In this document: piece by piece, positions 1 to 8,663 of the stretch | Numbering within the stretch: the stretch's first letter is position 1 | Layout: the number at the start of each line of letters is the position of its first letter | Source: CAIKZZ01 sp036742455 | GTDB lineage: Bacteria > Pseudomonadota > Gammaproteobacteria > Steroidobacterales > Steroidobacteraceae | Direction: 5' to 3' | DNA length: 64,000 bases | NCBI GenBank assembly: GCA_036742455.1 | Contig: DAINQU010000014.1 | Span: 25,944-89,943 of the forward strand | The notes under the pieces: generated by a model | The model's input: the letters and a program-made list of their open reading frames with translations, nothing else | What the model was told of the DNA's origin: nothing | Database searches by the model: none | Program-made: the position numbers and the translations under genes

Positions 1-342
1 AAGGGGCTCATGATGTTCCGCAAGGTCGCCGTTCCGGTGATCGGCGTGATCGAAAATATGGCCCTGCATGTGTGCACGCAGTGCGGGCATGCCGAGCATA
101 TTTTCGGTGCGGGCGGTGGGGAGCGCATGGCCGTTGAATACGGCATTCCATTGCTCGCCAGTTTGCCGCTCGACATACGCATTCGCGAACAGTCCGACGG
201 TGGTCGGCCAACGGTCGTCGCCGAACCCGCCGGTGCACTGGCGCTCGCCTACGATGCGATGGCGCGCCGCGTAGCCGCCCGTCTGGCAACGAGTGTCGTT
301 GCCGCCGCTGCATTCCCGAATCTTTCCGTCAGCGATGATTGA
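1..342 (+). CDS. Mrp/ApbC-type iron-sulfur carrier ATPase, C-terminal part (5' truncated)
   Basis: The frame is open from the first base, so this is the tail of a gene beginning outside the window; about 113 residues are visible. The text KGLMMFRKVAVPVIGVIENM followed by a CTQC pair and a GAGGGERMA segment is typical of the last third of Mrp/ApbC (Nbp35-like) P-loop ATPases. These bind an Fe-S cluster through a CXXC at the dimer interface and pass it to apo-proteins. The P-loop lies upstream and is not seen. dcd follows after 29 bases in the same direction, probably in the same transcript. Identification is firm; the exact paralog name is not. Confidence 0.88.
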   Translation, partial: KGLMMFRKVAVPVIGVIENMALHVCTQCGHAEHIFGAGGGERMAVEYGIPLLASLPLDIRIREQSDGGRPTVVAEPAGALALAYDAMARRVAARLATSVVAAAAFPNLSVSDD

Positions 343-371
343 CGGCACTCACGTATTTTCAGGGGACCCGC

Positions 372-935
372 ATGAGTATTAAGTCCGACCAATGGATCCG
401 CCGGCAGGCTGCGGCTGGAATGATTGAGCCCTTTGAGCCGGGACAGGTTCGCCACGTCGACGGTAAACGCATCGTCTCCTATGGCACGTCGAGCTATGGC
501 TACGACGTGCGGTGCGCCAACGAATTCAAGATTTTTACCAATATCAATTCGACCATCGTCGATCCGAAAGCGTTCGATCCACAGAGCTTTGTCGACATTC
601 AGTCGGATGTCTGCATCATTCCCCCGAATTCATTCGCGCTGGCTCGAACGGTCGAATATTTCCGCATTCCACGCAGCACGCTCGTGGTCTGTCTCGGCAA
701 GAGCACGTATGCCCGATGCGGCATCATTGTGAATGTCACTCCGTTGGAGCCGGAGTGGGAGGGGCACGTCACCCTTGAATTTTCGAACACGACGCCGCTG
801 CCCGCCAAAATTTACGCCAACGAAGGCGTCGCGCAGATGCTGTTCTTCGAGTCCGATGAAGTGTGCGCGACGTCCTATAAGGACCGCGGCGGAAAGTATC
901 AGGGCCAGACCGGCGTCACGTTGCCCAAAACGTAA
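372..935 (+). CDS. dcd: dCTP deaminase
   Basis: The product converts dCTP to dUTP and ammonia, feeding thymidylate synthesis. The 187-residue length matches the family. An MSIKSDQWIRR start, a KSTYARCGI segment and a GHVTLEFSNTTPLP segment carrying the catalytic glutamate are all in place. An in-frame upstream ATG at 339 exists, but the ATG at 372 fits the family's N-terminus and has an AGGGGA ribosome site 4-9 bases before it. It follows mrp and faces the DUF3108 gene tail to tail with 9 bases between stops. Confidence 0.96.
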   Translation: MSIKSDQWIRRQAAAGMIEPFEPGQVRHVDGKRIVSYGTSSYGYDVRCANEFKIFTNINSTIVDPKAFDPQSFVDIQSDVCIIPPNSFALARTVEYFRIPRSTLVVCLGKSTYARCGIIVNVTPLEPEWEGHVTLEFSNTTPLPAKIYANEGVAQMLFFESDEVCATSYKDRGGKYQGQTGVTLPKT

Positions 936-944
936 CGCCGTTGT

Positions 945-1718
945 TCAATCCCCGGTCGGGTGGGCAGGCGCGGCTGCGCCTGTCCACTTTAAGGTGCGCA
1001 CCGTAAAGGTGAGACGAGCTCGACCGTCCTCCCGCTGTTCGATTCGCACGGGGAGCCAACCGAGTGATGGGGCGAACCAATAACGCCACGTCCGGCCCGT
1101 GCCGTCATAATTTTTGCGCTGGCTTTCGTAAATCACCGTATCCAATTCACCCAACTCCGTTTGCAGTTTGGCTGTCCCCTGTTTGGGGTAGACGTAGTGC
1201 TTCACCTCGCGCCCATCGAGCAACGCGTATTCGCCCGGCTCGCGGCCAGCCAATAAATCCACCACGGGCGCAAGCCGGATCGTATTCACGTCCTGTTGGT
1301 TCGGCTCAAGGGCGGCATCGTAGGGTTTGCCATCCACTTTTCCAGAAATGCGATTGCGCGACCAGTCATAGGTCAAATCGCTCTGATGTGCTTGGTCGTG
1401 CCCGCCGTCCGTCAATGCATAGCGCTTCGGCTGGACGCCTTGGGAGGTGACACGAAACCAACTGCGTTCCAGTGACTCCGGGTTAACGATAAGACTGGCG
1501 AGAAAACTCGGGAAAGCGCGTGTTTCGTAGACCCAATTGTCGGCAGCAACGTCGCGGCTGAGCGATAGACGCAAATCGCCGGCGCTGAATCCTTTAAAGG
1601 TCGTGTGGTAGGTGATTTCGTGCGGCCGCAAGTCGTCGGCCCACGCGCCCGTCGTGGCGAGCAGACACAGCAAGCCTGCGGCGATGCGCCGCGTGAGAGA
1701 GAGCCGGAAATCAAGCAT
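945..1718 (-). CDS. DUF3108 domain periplasmic protein
   Basis: A 257-residue protein with an N-terminal signal peptide (residues 1-27, ending GAWA) followed by a DUF3108-like beta-rich domain (ITYHTTFKGFSAG near the start, WFAPSLGWLPVRIEQ near the end). Function is unknown; location should be periplasm or outer-membrane face. The start overlaps the stop of purN by 8 bases, so it is translated from the purM-purN transcript. DUF3108 beside purN is a recurring gammaproteobacterial arrangement, but no link to purine synthesis is evident in the protein itself. Confidence 0.85.
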   Translation of the reverse strand: MLDFRLSLTRRIAAGLLCLLATTGAWADDLRPHEITYHTTFKGFSAGDLRLSLSRDVAADNWVYETRAFPSFLASLIVNPESLERSWFRVTSQGVQPKRYALTDGGHDQAHQSDLTYDWSRNRISGKVDGKPYDAALEPNQQDVNTIRLAPVVDLLAGREPGEYALLDGREVKHYVYPKQGTAKLQTELGELDTVIYESQRKNYDGTGRTWRYWFAPSLGWLPVRIEQREDGRARLTFTVRTLKWTGAAAPAHPTGD

Positions 1719-2364
1719 CGGGATAACTCCATCGGACGGGCTCGGTCAGTGGGGCCCCATCCAGATACACGGTATCGCGCGTCAACGTCAGGCGGCCCAT
1801 CGCGTGCCAACCGATGATTTCCGGATAGAGTTTGTGCTCTGCACGATGGACGCGCTCGGCCAATGTCTCTTCGGTATCGGTCGCCAACACGGGAACCTCC
1901 GCCTGTCCGACCACGGGACCGCCGTCAAGTTCCTCGGTGACGTAATGCACGCTGCAACCGTGGGAGGATCCGCCGTCGGCGAGCACACGTCGGTGTGTGT
2001 GCAGCCCTTTGTAGGCCGGCAGTAACGAAGGGTGGATATTGATCATCCGCCCCGTGTAGTGCCGTACAAAGTGTCCCGTAAAAATGCGCATATACCCCGC
2101 GCACACGACGAGGTCCGGCTCGAATCGATCAATCGCGGCCATTAATGCCTGATCGTGCGCCGGTCGGTCGGGGTAGTTCGCCGTCGGAACAGCCACTGCG
2201 GGAATGCCGAGCGCGCGGGCGCGCTCAAGGCCGTAGGCGGCAGGGCGATCCGACACGGCAGCACAGAGTTGTATCGGGAGCGTTCCCGCCTGTGCCGCCG
2301 CGGCGATTGCCGCAAAATTACTGCCACTGCCCGAGAGCAGCACGACAACTCGTTGCATCGTCAA
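1711..2364 (-). CDS. purN: phosphoribosylglycinamide formyltransferase (GAR transformylase 1)
   Basis: This enzyme transfers a formyl group from 10-formyl-tetrahydrofolate to GAR, the third step of de novo purine synthesis. The 217-residue protein has the GSGSN phosphate-binding loop (12-16), and the catalytic set falls at N109, H111 (NIHPSLLPAYKG) and D147 (ELDGG). Three bases separate it from purM upstream, and its stop overlaps DUF3108, giving a purM-purN-DUF3108 operon. The second in-frame ATG (residue 3) could equally be the start. Confidence 0.97.
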   Translation of the reverse strand: MTMQRVVVLLSGSGSNFAAIAAAAQAGTLPIQLCAAVSDRPAAYGLERARALGIPAVAVPTANYPDRPAHDQALMAAIDRFEPDLVVCAGYMRIFTGHFVRHYTGRMINIHPSLLPAYKGLHTHRRVLADGGSSHGCSVHYVTEELDGGPVVGQAEVPVLATDTEETLAERVHRAEHKLYPEIIGWHAMGRLTLTRDTVYLDGAPLTEPVRWSYPDA

Positions 2365-2367
2365 ATC

Positions 2368-3402
2368 TCAGGCGAGAATGACGCCGCCGGAGCCGGCGCG
2401 CACTTCACCGATAACCGACGCCGTTTCGCCGGAAGCGCGCAGGCTGGCAAGCGCGAATTCCACGTGCTCGGCCGGGACGCACACGGTCATACCGATGCCG
2501 CAGTTAAAGGTGCGATGCATTTCTGTCTCGTCGATACCGGCGGTCTCCTTCAGCCACTCAAATACGGCGGGGCGTTGCCAGCCTGAGCGGTGAATGACGA
2601 CTTCCAATCCGTCCGGGACGACGCGTGGAATATTGTCGAGCAGACCGCCACCGGTGATGTGTGCCAGACCGTGGACTGGAATTTCACCGAGTAGCTTCAG
2701 CAGCGATTTGACGTAGATTCGGGTTGGGGCGAGCAGTTGGTCGTACAACGGTCGACCGCCGACCTGAGTGGTTTCGTCGGCGCCCGAAAGGGCGATCAGG
2801 CGACGGATCAGCGAGTAGCCGTTCGAGTGCGGGCCCGAGGACGCTAAACCAATCAGAACGTCACCGTCGCGGGTCAATGATCCGTCCAGTAATCGGTCTT
2901 CGTCGACGATACCCACGCAGAAACCCGCGAGGTCATAGTCATCACCGCCGTACATGCCGGGCATTTCAGCCGTTTCCCCGCCCACTAAGGCGCAGCCAGC
3001 CTGGGCACAGCCTTCGGCGATACCGGCGATGACACGTTCACCGATCGCGATGTCCAAGCGGCCTGTCGCGTAATAATCCAAAAAGAACAGGGGTTCAGCG
3101 CCCTGAACCACCACGTCGTTGACGCACATCGCCACCAAATCGATACCGATGGTGTCGTGGCGATGCGTGTCGATCGCGAGGCGCAGCTTGGTTCCGACGC
3201 CATCGGTGCCGGACACCAGGATGGGCTTTTTGTATCGATCCAGTGGCACGCGGACCAACGCGCCGAATCCGCCTAAGCCGCCCATGACTTCAGGGCGCAG
3301 AGTGCGCTTCACGTGGGGCTTGATCCGTTCGACGAGTTCGTCGCCGGCATCAATGTCGACACCGGCATCGCGGTAGGTCACGGGGGTACGCTGTTCGGTC
3401 AT
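2368..3402 (-). CDS. purM: phosphoribosylformylglycinamidine cyclo-ligase (AIR synthetase)
   Basis: The enzyme closes FGAM to aminoimidazole ribotide using ATP, step five of purine synthesis. At 344 residues it has the normal length. The SGTDGVGTK nucleotide-binding segment sits at 64-72 and the GGETAEMPGMY signature lies near 140. It is first in the operon with purN, and its start is divergent from the DUF2066 gene across a 97-base intergenic region that should hold both promoters. I could not pick out convincing -35/-10 pairs there. Confidence 0.97.
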   Translation of the reverse strand: MTEQRTPVTYRDAGVDIDAGDELVERIKPHVKRTLRPEVMGGLGGFGALVRVPLDRYKKPILVSGTDGVGTKLRLAIDTHRHDTIGIDLVAMCVNDVVVQGAEPLFFLDYYATGRLDIAIGERVIAGIAEGCAQAGCALVGGETAEMPGMYGGDDYDLAGFCVGIVDEDRLLDGSLTRDGDVLIGLASSGPHSNGYSLIRRLIALSGADETTQVGGRPLYDQLLAPTRIYVKSLLKLLGEIPVHGLAHITGGGLLDNIPRVVPDGLEVVIHRSGWQRPAVFEWLKETAGIDETEMHRTFNCGIGMTVCVPAEHVEFALASLRASGETASVIGEVRAGSGGVILA

Positions 3403-3499
3403 GTTGCTCGCCGGTCTAGTGAATAGCTTGTGGTATTTTACATGGCGCGCCCAAACCTCGCCGAACAGCGTGCAATGGGACTTTAACTGCGGGATATCA

Positions 3500-4447
3500 A
3501 TGCGTTACCGATCCGTCGTCGCCGTTTGTCTGTGGGCCTTGGCCGCCTTCGCACCGCTGCAGACGACCTGCGCCGTGCCGGTCGAGGGACTCTACGACGG
3601 CGCGGTCCCTGGCGATTCCACCGAAGCGGGGCGGTCGGCCGCGGCTGCCGAGGCTCTGCGTCAGGTGGCGGTGCGGGTCACCGGGCGCAGTGCAGCGAGT
3701 GCCGACCCTGCGCTGCAGCCGTTCTTCGCCGAGGCCGCCAAATACGTTCAGACCTTTCGTTCGGTCGCTGCCGGGCAGGTGACGGTCAGTTTTGATCCGG
3801 CGCTGGTGAATGCGGCGCTCGCGAAGGCCGGCCAGCACGTCTGGGGCAGGGATCGTCCACGGACCCTCGTGGTGTTGGATGGCGCGGGCTCTGGCTCGAT
3901 TTCGGTAAAGCGCGAGATACAGGCGGCCGCGACGCTACGCGGCCTGCCCGTGGTGCTCTCCGACACCGACGCCGAGCCGTCGGCCGAGGTTCGCGAGGGT
4001 CGCCCTGAAGCCCTGCAGGCCCTCGGTCGGCCGGCCGGTGCGGAAGCCGTTTTGGTGCTACGCCTCGCTGGCGGTACGACCTCCGGGGTATGGGTCGGTC
4101 CGGGGGGCACTGGCACCGCCACCGGCGGGGTCGCGGATGTGATCGGTGCGCTGGCGGATCGCCTGGGCGTTGCGCTGGCCGTCTCGGTCGGTGAGAGCGG
4201 TCGTATTGGTGTGGTGGTGCACGGCGTCAACGATTTGCGCGCCTTTGCAACCGTCACAGATGCCCTGCGGGCGTTACCGTCGGTGCGTTCCGTCGCGGTC
4301 GATTCGATTGTTGCCTCGACAATCAAGTTACGGGTGACGGGTCCTTTGGATTTGGCCGGACTGCGCAGGTCATTGCGCGAAAACGCTCACTGGGAACTCA
4401 GCGAAGACGGTGGCTCGCGGGAGATTGATATGGTGTACCGCCCATGA
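3500..4447 (+). CDS. DUF2066 domain exported protein
   Basis: A 315-residue protein with a signal peptide (about 1-25, ending TTCA) and a body rich in Val, Ala and Gly, matching DUF2066. Function is unknown; the signal suggests periplasm. The reading frame is open back to 3401, but the ATG at 3500 gives a normal signal sequence and is preferred. The stop overlaps the next start (ATGA, 4444-4447), so the gene is coupled to the phosphatidyltransferase and hda. This three-gene order beside purM is conserved in several gammaproteobacteria. Confidence 0.83.
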   Translation: MRYRSVVAVCLWALAAFAPLQTTCAVPVEGLYDGAVPGDSTEAGRSAAAAEALRQVAVRVTGRSAASADPALQPFFAEAAKYVQTFRSVAAGQVTVSFDPALVNAALAKAGQHVWGRDRPRTLVVLDGAGSGSISVKREIQAAATLRGLPVVLSDTDAEPSAEVREGRPEALQALGRPAGAEAVLVLRLAGGTTSGVWVGPGGTGTATGGVADVIGALADRLGVALAVSVGESGRIGVVVHGVNDLRAFATVTDALRALPSVRSVAVDSIVASTIKLRVTGPLDLAGLRRSLRENAHWELSEDGGSREIDMVYRP

Positions 4448-5001
4448 AGTTGTCGTGGTTACCCAACGCACTCAGTCTGCTTCGGATCCTTCTGGTATTG
4501 CCGTGTGTGCTGGCCCTCGTGGCCGGACGTTATGACCTCACGTTGGCCGGTTTTGGGTTCGCAGCGGTCTCTGACGGTCTCGACGGTTGGTTGGCCAAAA
4601 CGTTTGGTTGGACGAGCCGTCTCGGCAAGATTTTGGATCCCATCGCCGACAAGTTGCTGCTCGTGAGTTTTTACATCACGTTAACGGCGCTTGGGCGAGT
4701 GCCGCTGTGGCTCACTGCAACGGTCGTGGTGCGAGACTTGGTGATCGTGCTCGGTGCGGCGGCGTATCGGTATTGGATTGGGTACATCGAAGGCCGACCC
4801 ACCGCAATCAGCAAACTCAACACGCTTCTGCAGTTGGTCTTTGCGCTGTGGGTTATCGCACGTGCGCAGTGGCCGATACTGCCACAGGCCACCACAATGG
4901 CACTCGGTGCGGCTGTCTTCGTCACCACGGTGATCAGCGGCCTCGACTACGTGTTGACCTATGCGCGTGACGCAGTCCGCTCACGCCGGAAGGGCGGCTG
5001 A
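4444..5001 (+). CDS. CDP-alcohol phosphatidyltransferase family protein (PgsA-like)
   Basis: An integral membrane enzyme of 185 residues. The family signature DxxDGxxAR-x8-G-x3-D-x3-D is present as D44, D47, G48, A51, K52, G61, D65, D69: spacing is exact but the usual Arg is Lys52. The family joins a CDP-activated diacylglycerol to an alcohol, glycerol-3-phosphate in PgsA. The sequence alone does not fix the substrate, and a true PgsA may lie elsewhere. It sits between DUF2066 (4-base overlap) and hda (1-base overlap). Confidence 0.85.
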   Translation: MKLSWLPNALSLLRILLVLPCVLALVAGRYDLTLAGFGFAAVSDGLDGWLAKTFGWTSRLGKILDPIADKLLLVSFYITLTALGRVPLWLTATVVVRDLVIVLGAAAYRYWIGYIEGRPTAISKLNTLLQLVFALWVIARAQWPILPQATTMALGAAVFVTTVISGLDYVLTYARDAVRSRRKGG

Positions 5002-5699
5002 TGGAACAGTTGGCCCTATTGGGCGTGAGATTGCGCGCTGCCGCCACTTTCGAGCAGTTTGAGGTGGGACCCAATGCCGCAATACTCGCGGCGTGCGAGG
5101 CGCGTACGCGCGAGCGTGGACTCGCACCCACACTGCTCTGGGGCGTAGGCCGGAGTGGGCGCACTCATCTGTTGCAATCCATCTGCACTCGAGCCGCCGC
5201 TACGGGGCGAACTGTCGCGTATCTGCCGCTCGGCGAGAGCTGGTGCCAACCGGGCATGTTGAGTGGCCTCGATGGGTTAGACGTACTGTGTTTGGATGAT
5301 ATCGATGCCCGCGTGGACGACCCCGAATGGGCGCGTGCCTTGTTTAACGTCTATAACGACATTTTAGAGCGAGGCGGCAATTTGGTGATGACGGCGGGCT
5401 GCGCACCCGCCGGACTCACGGTGGCGCTGCCGGATCTGGCCTCACGGCTGGCCGCGTGTCTGATCTTACAAGTGAAGCTGCTGGACGAAGAGGCGCAGGG
5501 CCGCGCCTTACGCACGCGTGCGGCTGCGCTCGGAATTGATTTGCCGGACGATGTTTGCGCGTACCTGTACCACCGCTTGCCGCGGGATCTCGGTTCGTTG
5601 CTTGACGCGTTGGATCGTTTGGATGCGGCGTCGTTGTCGCATCAGCGACGACTCACGGTGCCGTTTGTCCGGTCCGTGCTCAAGCTGACGGACGACTGA
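5001..5699 (+). CDS. hda: DnaA regulatory inactivator Hda
   Basis: A 232-residue DnaA-like AAA+ protein. With the DNA-loaded sliding clamp, Hda stimulates ATP hydrolysis by DnaA and so limits re-initiation. The N-terminal EQLALLGVRL resembles the clamp-binding QL-x-L motif. The P-loop GVGRSGRT (48-55) has Arg in place of Lys, which is usual in Hda, and Walker B is LCLDD near 97. Its ATG shares one base with the preceding stop. The 3' end overlaps the convergent DUF2069 gene by 20 bases. Confidence 0.92.
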   Translation: MEQLALLGVRLRAAATFEQFEVGPNAAILAACEARTRERGLAPTLLWGVGRSGRTHLLQSICTRAAATGRTVAYLPLGESWCQPGMLSGLDGLDVLCLDDIDARVDDPEWARALFNVYNDILERGGNLVMTAGCAPAGLTVALPDLASRLAACLILQVKLLDEEAQGRALRTRAAALGIDLPDDVCAYLYHRLPRDLGSLLDALDRLDAASLSHQRRLTVPFVRSVLKLTDD

Positions 5700-6015
5700 G
5701 TCGCAAGTGCGCGATCGACGCCACGAACACGGCGAACGAAAGCAATACTTGTGCTGCCGCCAACACCCGTGCGCCGGGGTTTGCCAAAATTTCCATTAAA
5801 CCGTATGCGAGATACGGTGCTGTGAGGAGGACCGCCCACAGCGCGCCGCGACGATCGCCTCGAGTCAGCCGCGGCAGCAGCACCAACCAGGGCAGTGCCC
5901 CGACCGTGAACAGCAGCGCCGCGGTCTGCGGGCGATAGCGTAAAAAGGCCCACGCACCGAGTTCGGCGATCAATAACAGCGTCAGTCCGCCAAGGGCTCT
6001 GGACGAGCGGCTCAT
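5680..6015 (-). CDS. DUF2069 small membrane protein
   Basis: A 111-residue protein with about four hydrophobic segments and little else, matching DUF2069, a family found directly after wrbA in many gammaproteobacteria. The frame is open much further upstream, but the ATG at 6015 overlaps the wrbA stop in an ATGA junction (6012-6015) and begins MSRSSRALGG just before the first membrane helix. Function is unknown. Its last 20 bases are antisense to the end of hda. Confidence 0.82.
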   Translation of the reverse strand: MSRSSRALGGLTLLLIAELGAWAFLRYRPQTAALLFTVGALPWLVLLPRLTRGDRRGALWAVLLTAPYLAYGLMEILANPGARVLAAAQVLLSFAVFVASIAHLRLSRPSA

Positions 6016-6611
6016 ACGCGAGGGTCTCCCTGCAGTCGAATCGCTGCCGTCGCGATGCGACGCCCAAGCACTTGGGCTAAATGTTTTTCGTCTTCGCCAA
6101 CGCCGGTACCGCTGCCGTGGGCGACAGCGCCAGCGCCATAGGGGCCGCCTCCGCGCGTTCGCGACAGCGCCGCTTCGGTAAAGGGCAAGCCGACGAGCAG
6201 CATGCCGTGATGCAGCAATGGCAGCATCATCGTGAGCAATGTCGACTCGTGCCCACCGTGCGGGGTGCTGGTGGAGGTAAAGACGCCGGCCGGGCGACCG
6301 ACGAGCGCTCCGCTGGCCCAAGCGGCGCTGGTGCCATCGAGGAAATATTTCATGGGCGCGGCCATATTGCCGAATCGGGTGGGGCTGCCGAGCGCCAAGC
6401 CGTCGGCGGAGGCCCACTCGGCCGCCGTCACATACGGCGGGCCGTCGGCCGGCACGCTGTCCGCCGGGGGCTGAATAACCGTCGTCACCGCGGGCACCGT
6501 GCGCAGCAATGCGGTCGCGCCGGCGACGCTTTCAACGCCTCGGCAAACGTGTCGCGCAAGCTCCAGCGTAGACCCATTACGGGAGTAATAGAGGACCAGT
6601 ATCTGGGCCAT
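6012..6611 (-). CDS. wrbA: NAD(P)H:quinone oxidoreductase, WrbA flavodoxin family
   Basis: A 199-residue flavodoxin-fold protein. It opens with ILVLYYSRNGSTLELA, the FMN phosphate loop, followed by GSPTRFGNMAAPMKYFLD and the TSTPHGGHESTLL segment diagnostic of WrbA. The enzyme reduces quinones by two electrons and is thought to protect against oxidative stress. It is translationally coupled to DUF2069. The 226 bases upstream, before the end of proS, hold no gene; they contain two copies of a GCCCGGGC palindrome near 6753 and 6765 whose role is unclear. Confidence 0.93.
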   Translation of the reverse strand: MAQILVLYYSRNGSTLELARHVCRGVESVAGATALLRTVPAVTTVIQPPADSVPADGPPYVTAAEWASADGLALGSPTRFGNMAAPMKYFLDGTSAAWASGALVGRPAGVFTSTSTPHGGHESTLLTMMLPLLHHGMLLVGLPFTEAALSRTRGGGPYGAGAVAHGSGTGVGEDEKHLAQVLGRRIATAAIRLQGDPRV

Positions 6612-6837
6612 AGTCTCGGGTGTCCCTCAATCCGCACGTCGGCAATGGAAGCGGCCGCTGATCCGGTCGCACTCTGTCCAAGCGGGCCAGATGATCGCAT
6701 GTTTTCCGGAATGCGGCGGAATGCTGTGCGGGGGATCCGGGCGGCGATCGCCCGGGCACGGCGCCCGGGCGGACACCGTGCCACGAACAGTCCTCAACGC
6801 GCTCCCGTGCGCCCTGAACGCACACTCAAACGAAGCG

Positions 6838-8553
6838 TCAGCCGGTGGTCGACAGTCGTGTCTGAATAAACGCGACGGCGGTTGCCAGCGGCATGTCCTC
6901 GTTGGCCTCCGCACGACGATGACGGTATTCCAATGTGCCGGCATCGAGCCCACGCTCTCCGATCACAATACGGTGCGGAATCCCGTACAGCTCGGCATCG
7001 GCAAATTTGACGCCGGGTCGAGCATCGCGGTCGTCCAGTAGGACTTCGATACCGGCGGCACTCAGGTCCCTATAGAGCGTCTCGGTCGCGTCGCGGACCC
7101 GTTCGGAGCGCTGGTAGTTCATCGGCACCAAGACGACGTGGAACGGTGCAATCGGATCCGGCCAAACGATGCCACGTTCATCGTGGTTTTGCTCGATCGC
7201 CGCAGCAACAACTCGAGTGACGCCGATGCCATAACAGCCCATCAGCATCGGCAGGCTGTCGCCATTGGTGTCGAGCACCGTGGCGCCCAACGCCTCGCTG
7301 TACTTCGTGCCCAATTTGAACACGTGTCCCACTTCGATGCCGCGCGCGATCGACAGCGTGCCTTGACCGGAGGGGCTCGGGTCGCCTTCGACCACATTGC
7401 GCAAATCCGCCACCGCAGGCTCGGGCAGGTCGCGGCCCCAGTTAACGCCGACCAAGTGGGCGTCACGCGCGTTTGCACCACAAACGAAGTCCGCCATCGC
7501 CACGGCGGATCGGTCAGCAATCACGGTGCACGGCAAATTCACCGGACCGATGTAGCCAATTTCCGAACCCAGGACTTCCACTATTTTTTCCGCCGACGCC
7601 ATCCGCAGTGGGCTGGCGACCGCCGGCAGGTTTTGTGCCTTCACTGCATTGAGCTCGTGATCGCCACGAACCACCAGGGCAACGACCCCGCCGTCGGCGG
7701 CATCCACGATGAGTGTCTTAAGGGTGCGGGTAGCGTCGACGCCGAGCGCTGCCGTCAGGTCGGCAATCGTCTTTGCGCCCGGTGTGGGGACGACTCGCAT
7801 GGCTTCCGTAGCGGCGGGCCGCGCGGTCGTTGGCGCCAGCGCTTCGGCCTTCTCGATGTTCGCGGCGTAATCATCCCCGTCGGAGAATGCGATGGCGTCC
7901 TCGCCGGAGGAGGCGAGGACGTGGAACTCCTGCGATCCCGTTCCGCCAATCGCGCCCGGGTCTGCGAGTACCGCCCGGAACTTCAACCCCATACGGGTAA
8001 AGATCCGTGTGTAGGCGTCGTACATCAACTTGTAGCCCTCGTCGAGCGAGGCTGCGTCCGCATGGAAGCTGTAGGCGTCTTTCATGAGAAATTCGCGCGC
8101 CCGCATGACGCCGAACCGGGGCCGAATCTCGTCCCGGAACTTCAGCTGGATCTGATAGAAATTCACCGGCAACTGACGATAGCTCTTCAGTTCCCGTCGG
8201 GCGAGATCGGTAATGACTTCTTCGTGCGTGGGACCGTACACAAAGCCACGATCGTGGCGATCCTTGAGTCGCAGCAACTCAGGACCGAACTGTTCCCAGC
8301 GGCCGGATTCCTGCCACAGTTCCGCCGGCTGTATGGTGGGCATGAGCAGTTCCAGCGCGCCTGCCCGATTCATTTCCTCGCGGATGATGTTTTCGACCTT
8401 GCGCAGCACCCGCAGGCCGATGGGCAGCCAGGTATAAAGCCCGCCGGCCACGCGGCGGATCAGGCCCGCTCGCAGCATCAGCTGGTGGCTGATGACCTCG
8501 GCCTCGGCCGGCATTTCCTTGAGATTCGGCAACGGATACAGGGACAGGCGCAT
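6838..8553 (-). CDS. proS: prolyl-tRNA synthetase (bacterial type with editing domain)
   Basis: A class II synthetase of 571 residues that charges tRNA-Pro. Motif 1 lies in the first 80 residues, motif 2 (FRDEIRPRFGVMRAREF) near 140, and motif 3 (GCYGIGVTRVVAAAIEQ) near 445. The insertion between motifs 2 and 3, about residues 220-400, is the editing domain that removes mischarged Ala. Length equals that of the E. coli enzyme. It is divergent from pssA across 110 bases; its own ribosome site is weak. Confidence 0.98.
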   Translation of the reverse strand: MRLSLYPLPNLKEMPAEAEVISHQLMLRAGLIRRVAGGLYTWLPIGLRVLRKVENIIREEMNRAGALELLMPTIQPAELWQESGRWEQFGPELLRLKDRHDRGFVYGPTHEEVITDLARRELKSYRQLPVNFYQIQLKFRDEIRPRFGVMRAREFLMKDAYSFHADAASLDEGYKLMYDAYTRIFTRMGLKFRAVLADPGAIGGTGSQEFHVLASSGEDAIAFSDGDDYAANIEKAEALAPTTARPAATEAMRVVPTPGAKTIADLTAALGVDATRTLKTLIVDAADGGVVALVVRGDHELNAVKAQNLPAVASPLRMASAEKIVEVLGSEIGYIGPVNLPCTVIADRSAVAMADFVCGANARDAHLVGVNWGRDLPEPAVADLRNVVEGDPSPSGQGTLSIARGIEVGHVFKLGTKYSEALGATVLDTNGDSLPMLMGCYGIGVTRVVAAAIEQNHDERGIVWPDPIAPFHVVLVPMNYQRSERVRDATETLYRDLSAAGIEVLLDDRDARPGVKFADAELYGIPHRIVIGERGLDAGTLEYRHRRAEANEDMPLATAVAFIQTRLSTTG

Positions 8554-8628
8554 AGGTCGGGGCCTCGGACAATACGATGGAAATCAGGCGCGTATCTTAA
8601 CAGGCTCGGGCCAAACCGCCCGATGCGG

Positions 8629-8657
8629 TTGTTGATGCCGCCGTAGGGCCCTATCAT
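8629..8657 (+). promoter_or_regulatory. candidate sigma-70 promoter for pssA
   Basis: TTGTTG at 8629-8634 and TATCAT at 8652-8657 are separated by exactly 17 bases. Transcription would be expected about seven bases after the -10, that is, at or next to the ATG at 8664, leaving almost no leader. This is a pattern match only. Confidence 0.4.
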
Positions 8658-8663
8658 CGGAGC

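Noticed and set aside
6753..6774. Two GCCCGGGC palindromes upstream of wrbA as an operator
   Set aside because: Short self-complementary GC runs are expected by chance in this composition, and there is no supporting promoter nearby.
7138..8646. 502-codon open frame antisense to proS
   Set aside because: It mirrors the prolyl-tRNA synthetase frame; composition is Arg/His/Gln-rich with no recognisable motif, as expected for the reverse complement of a GC-rich gene.
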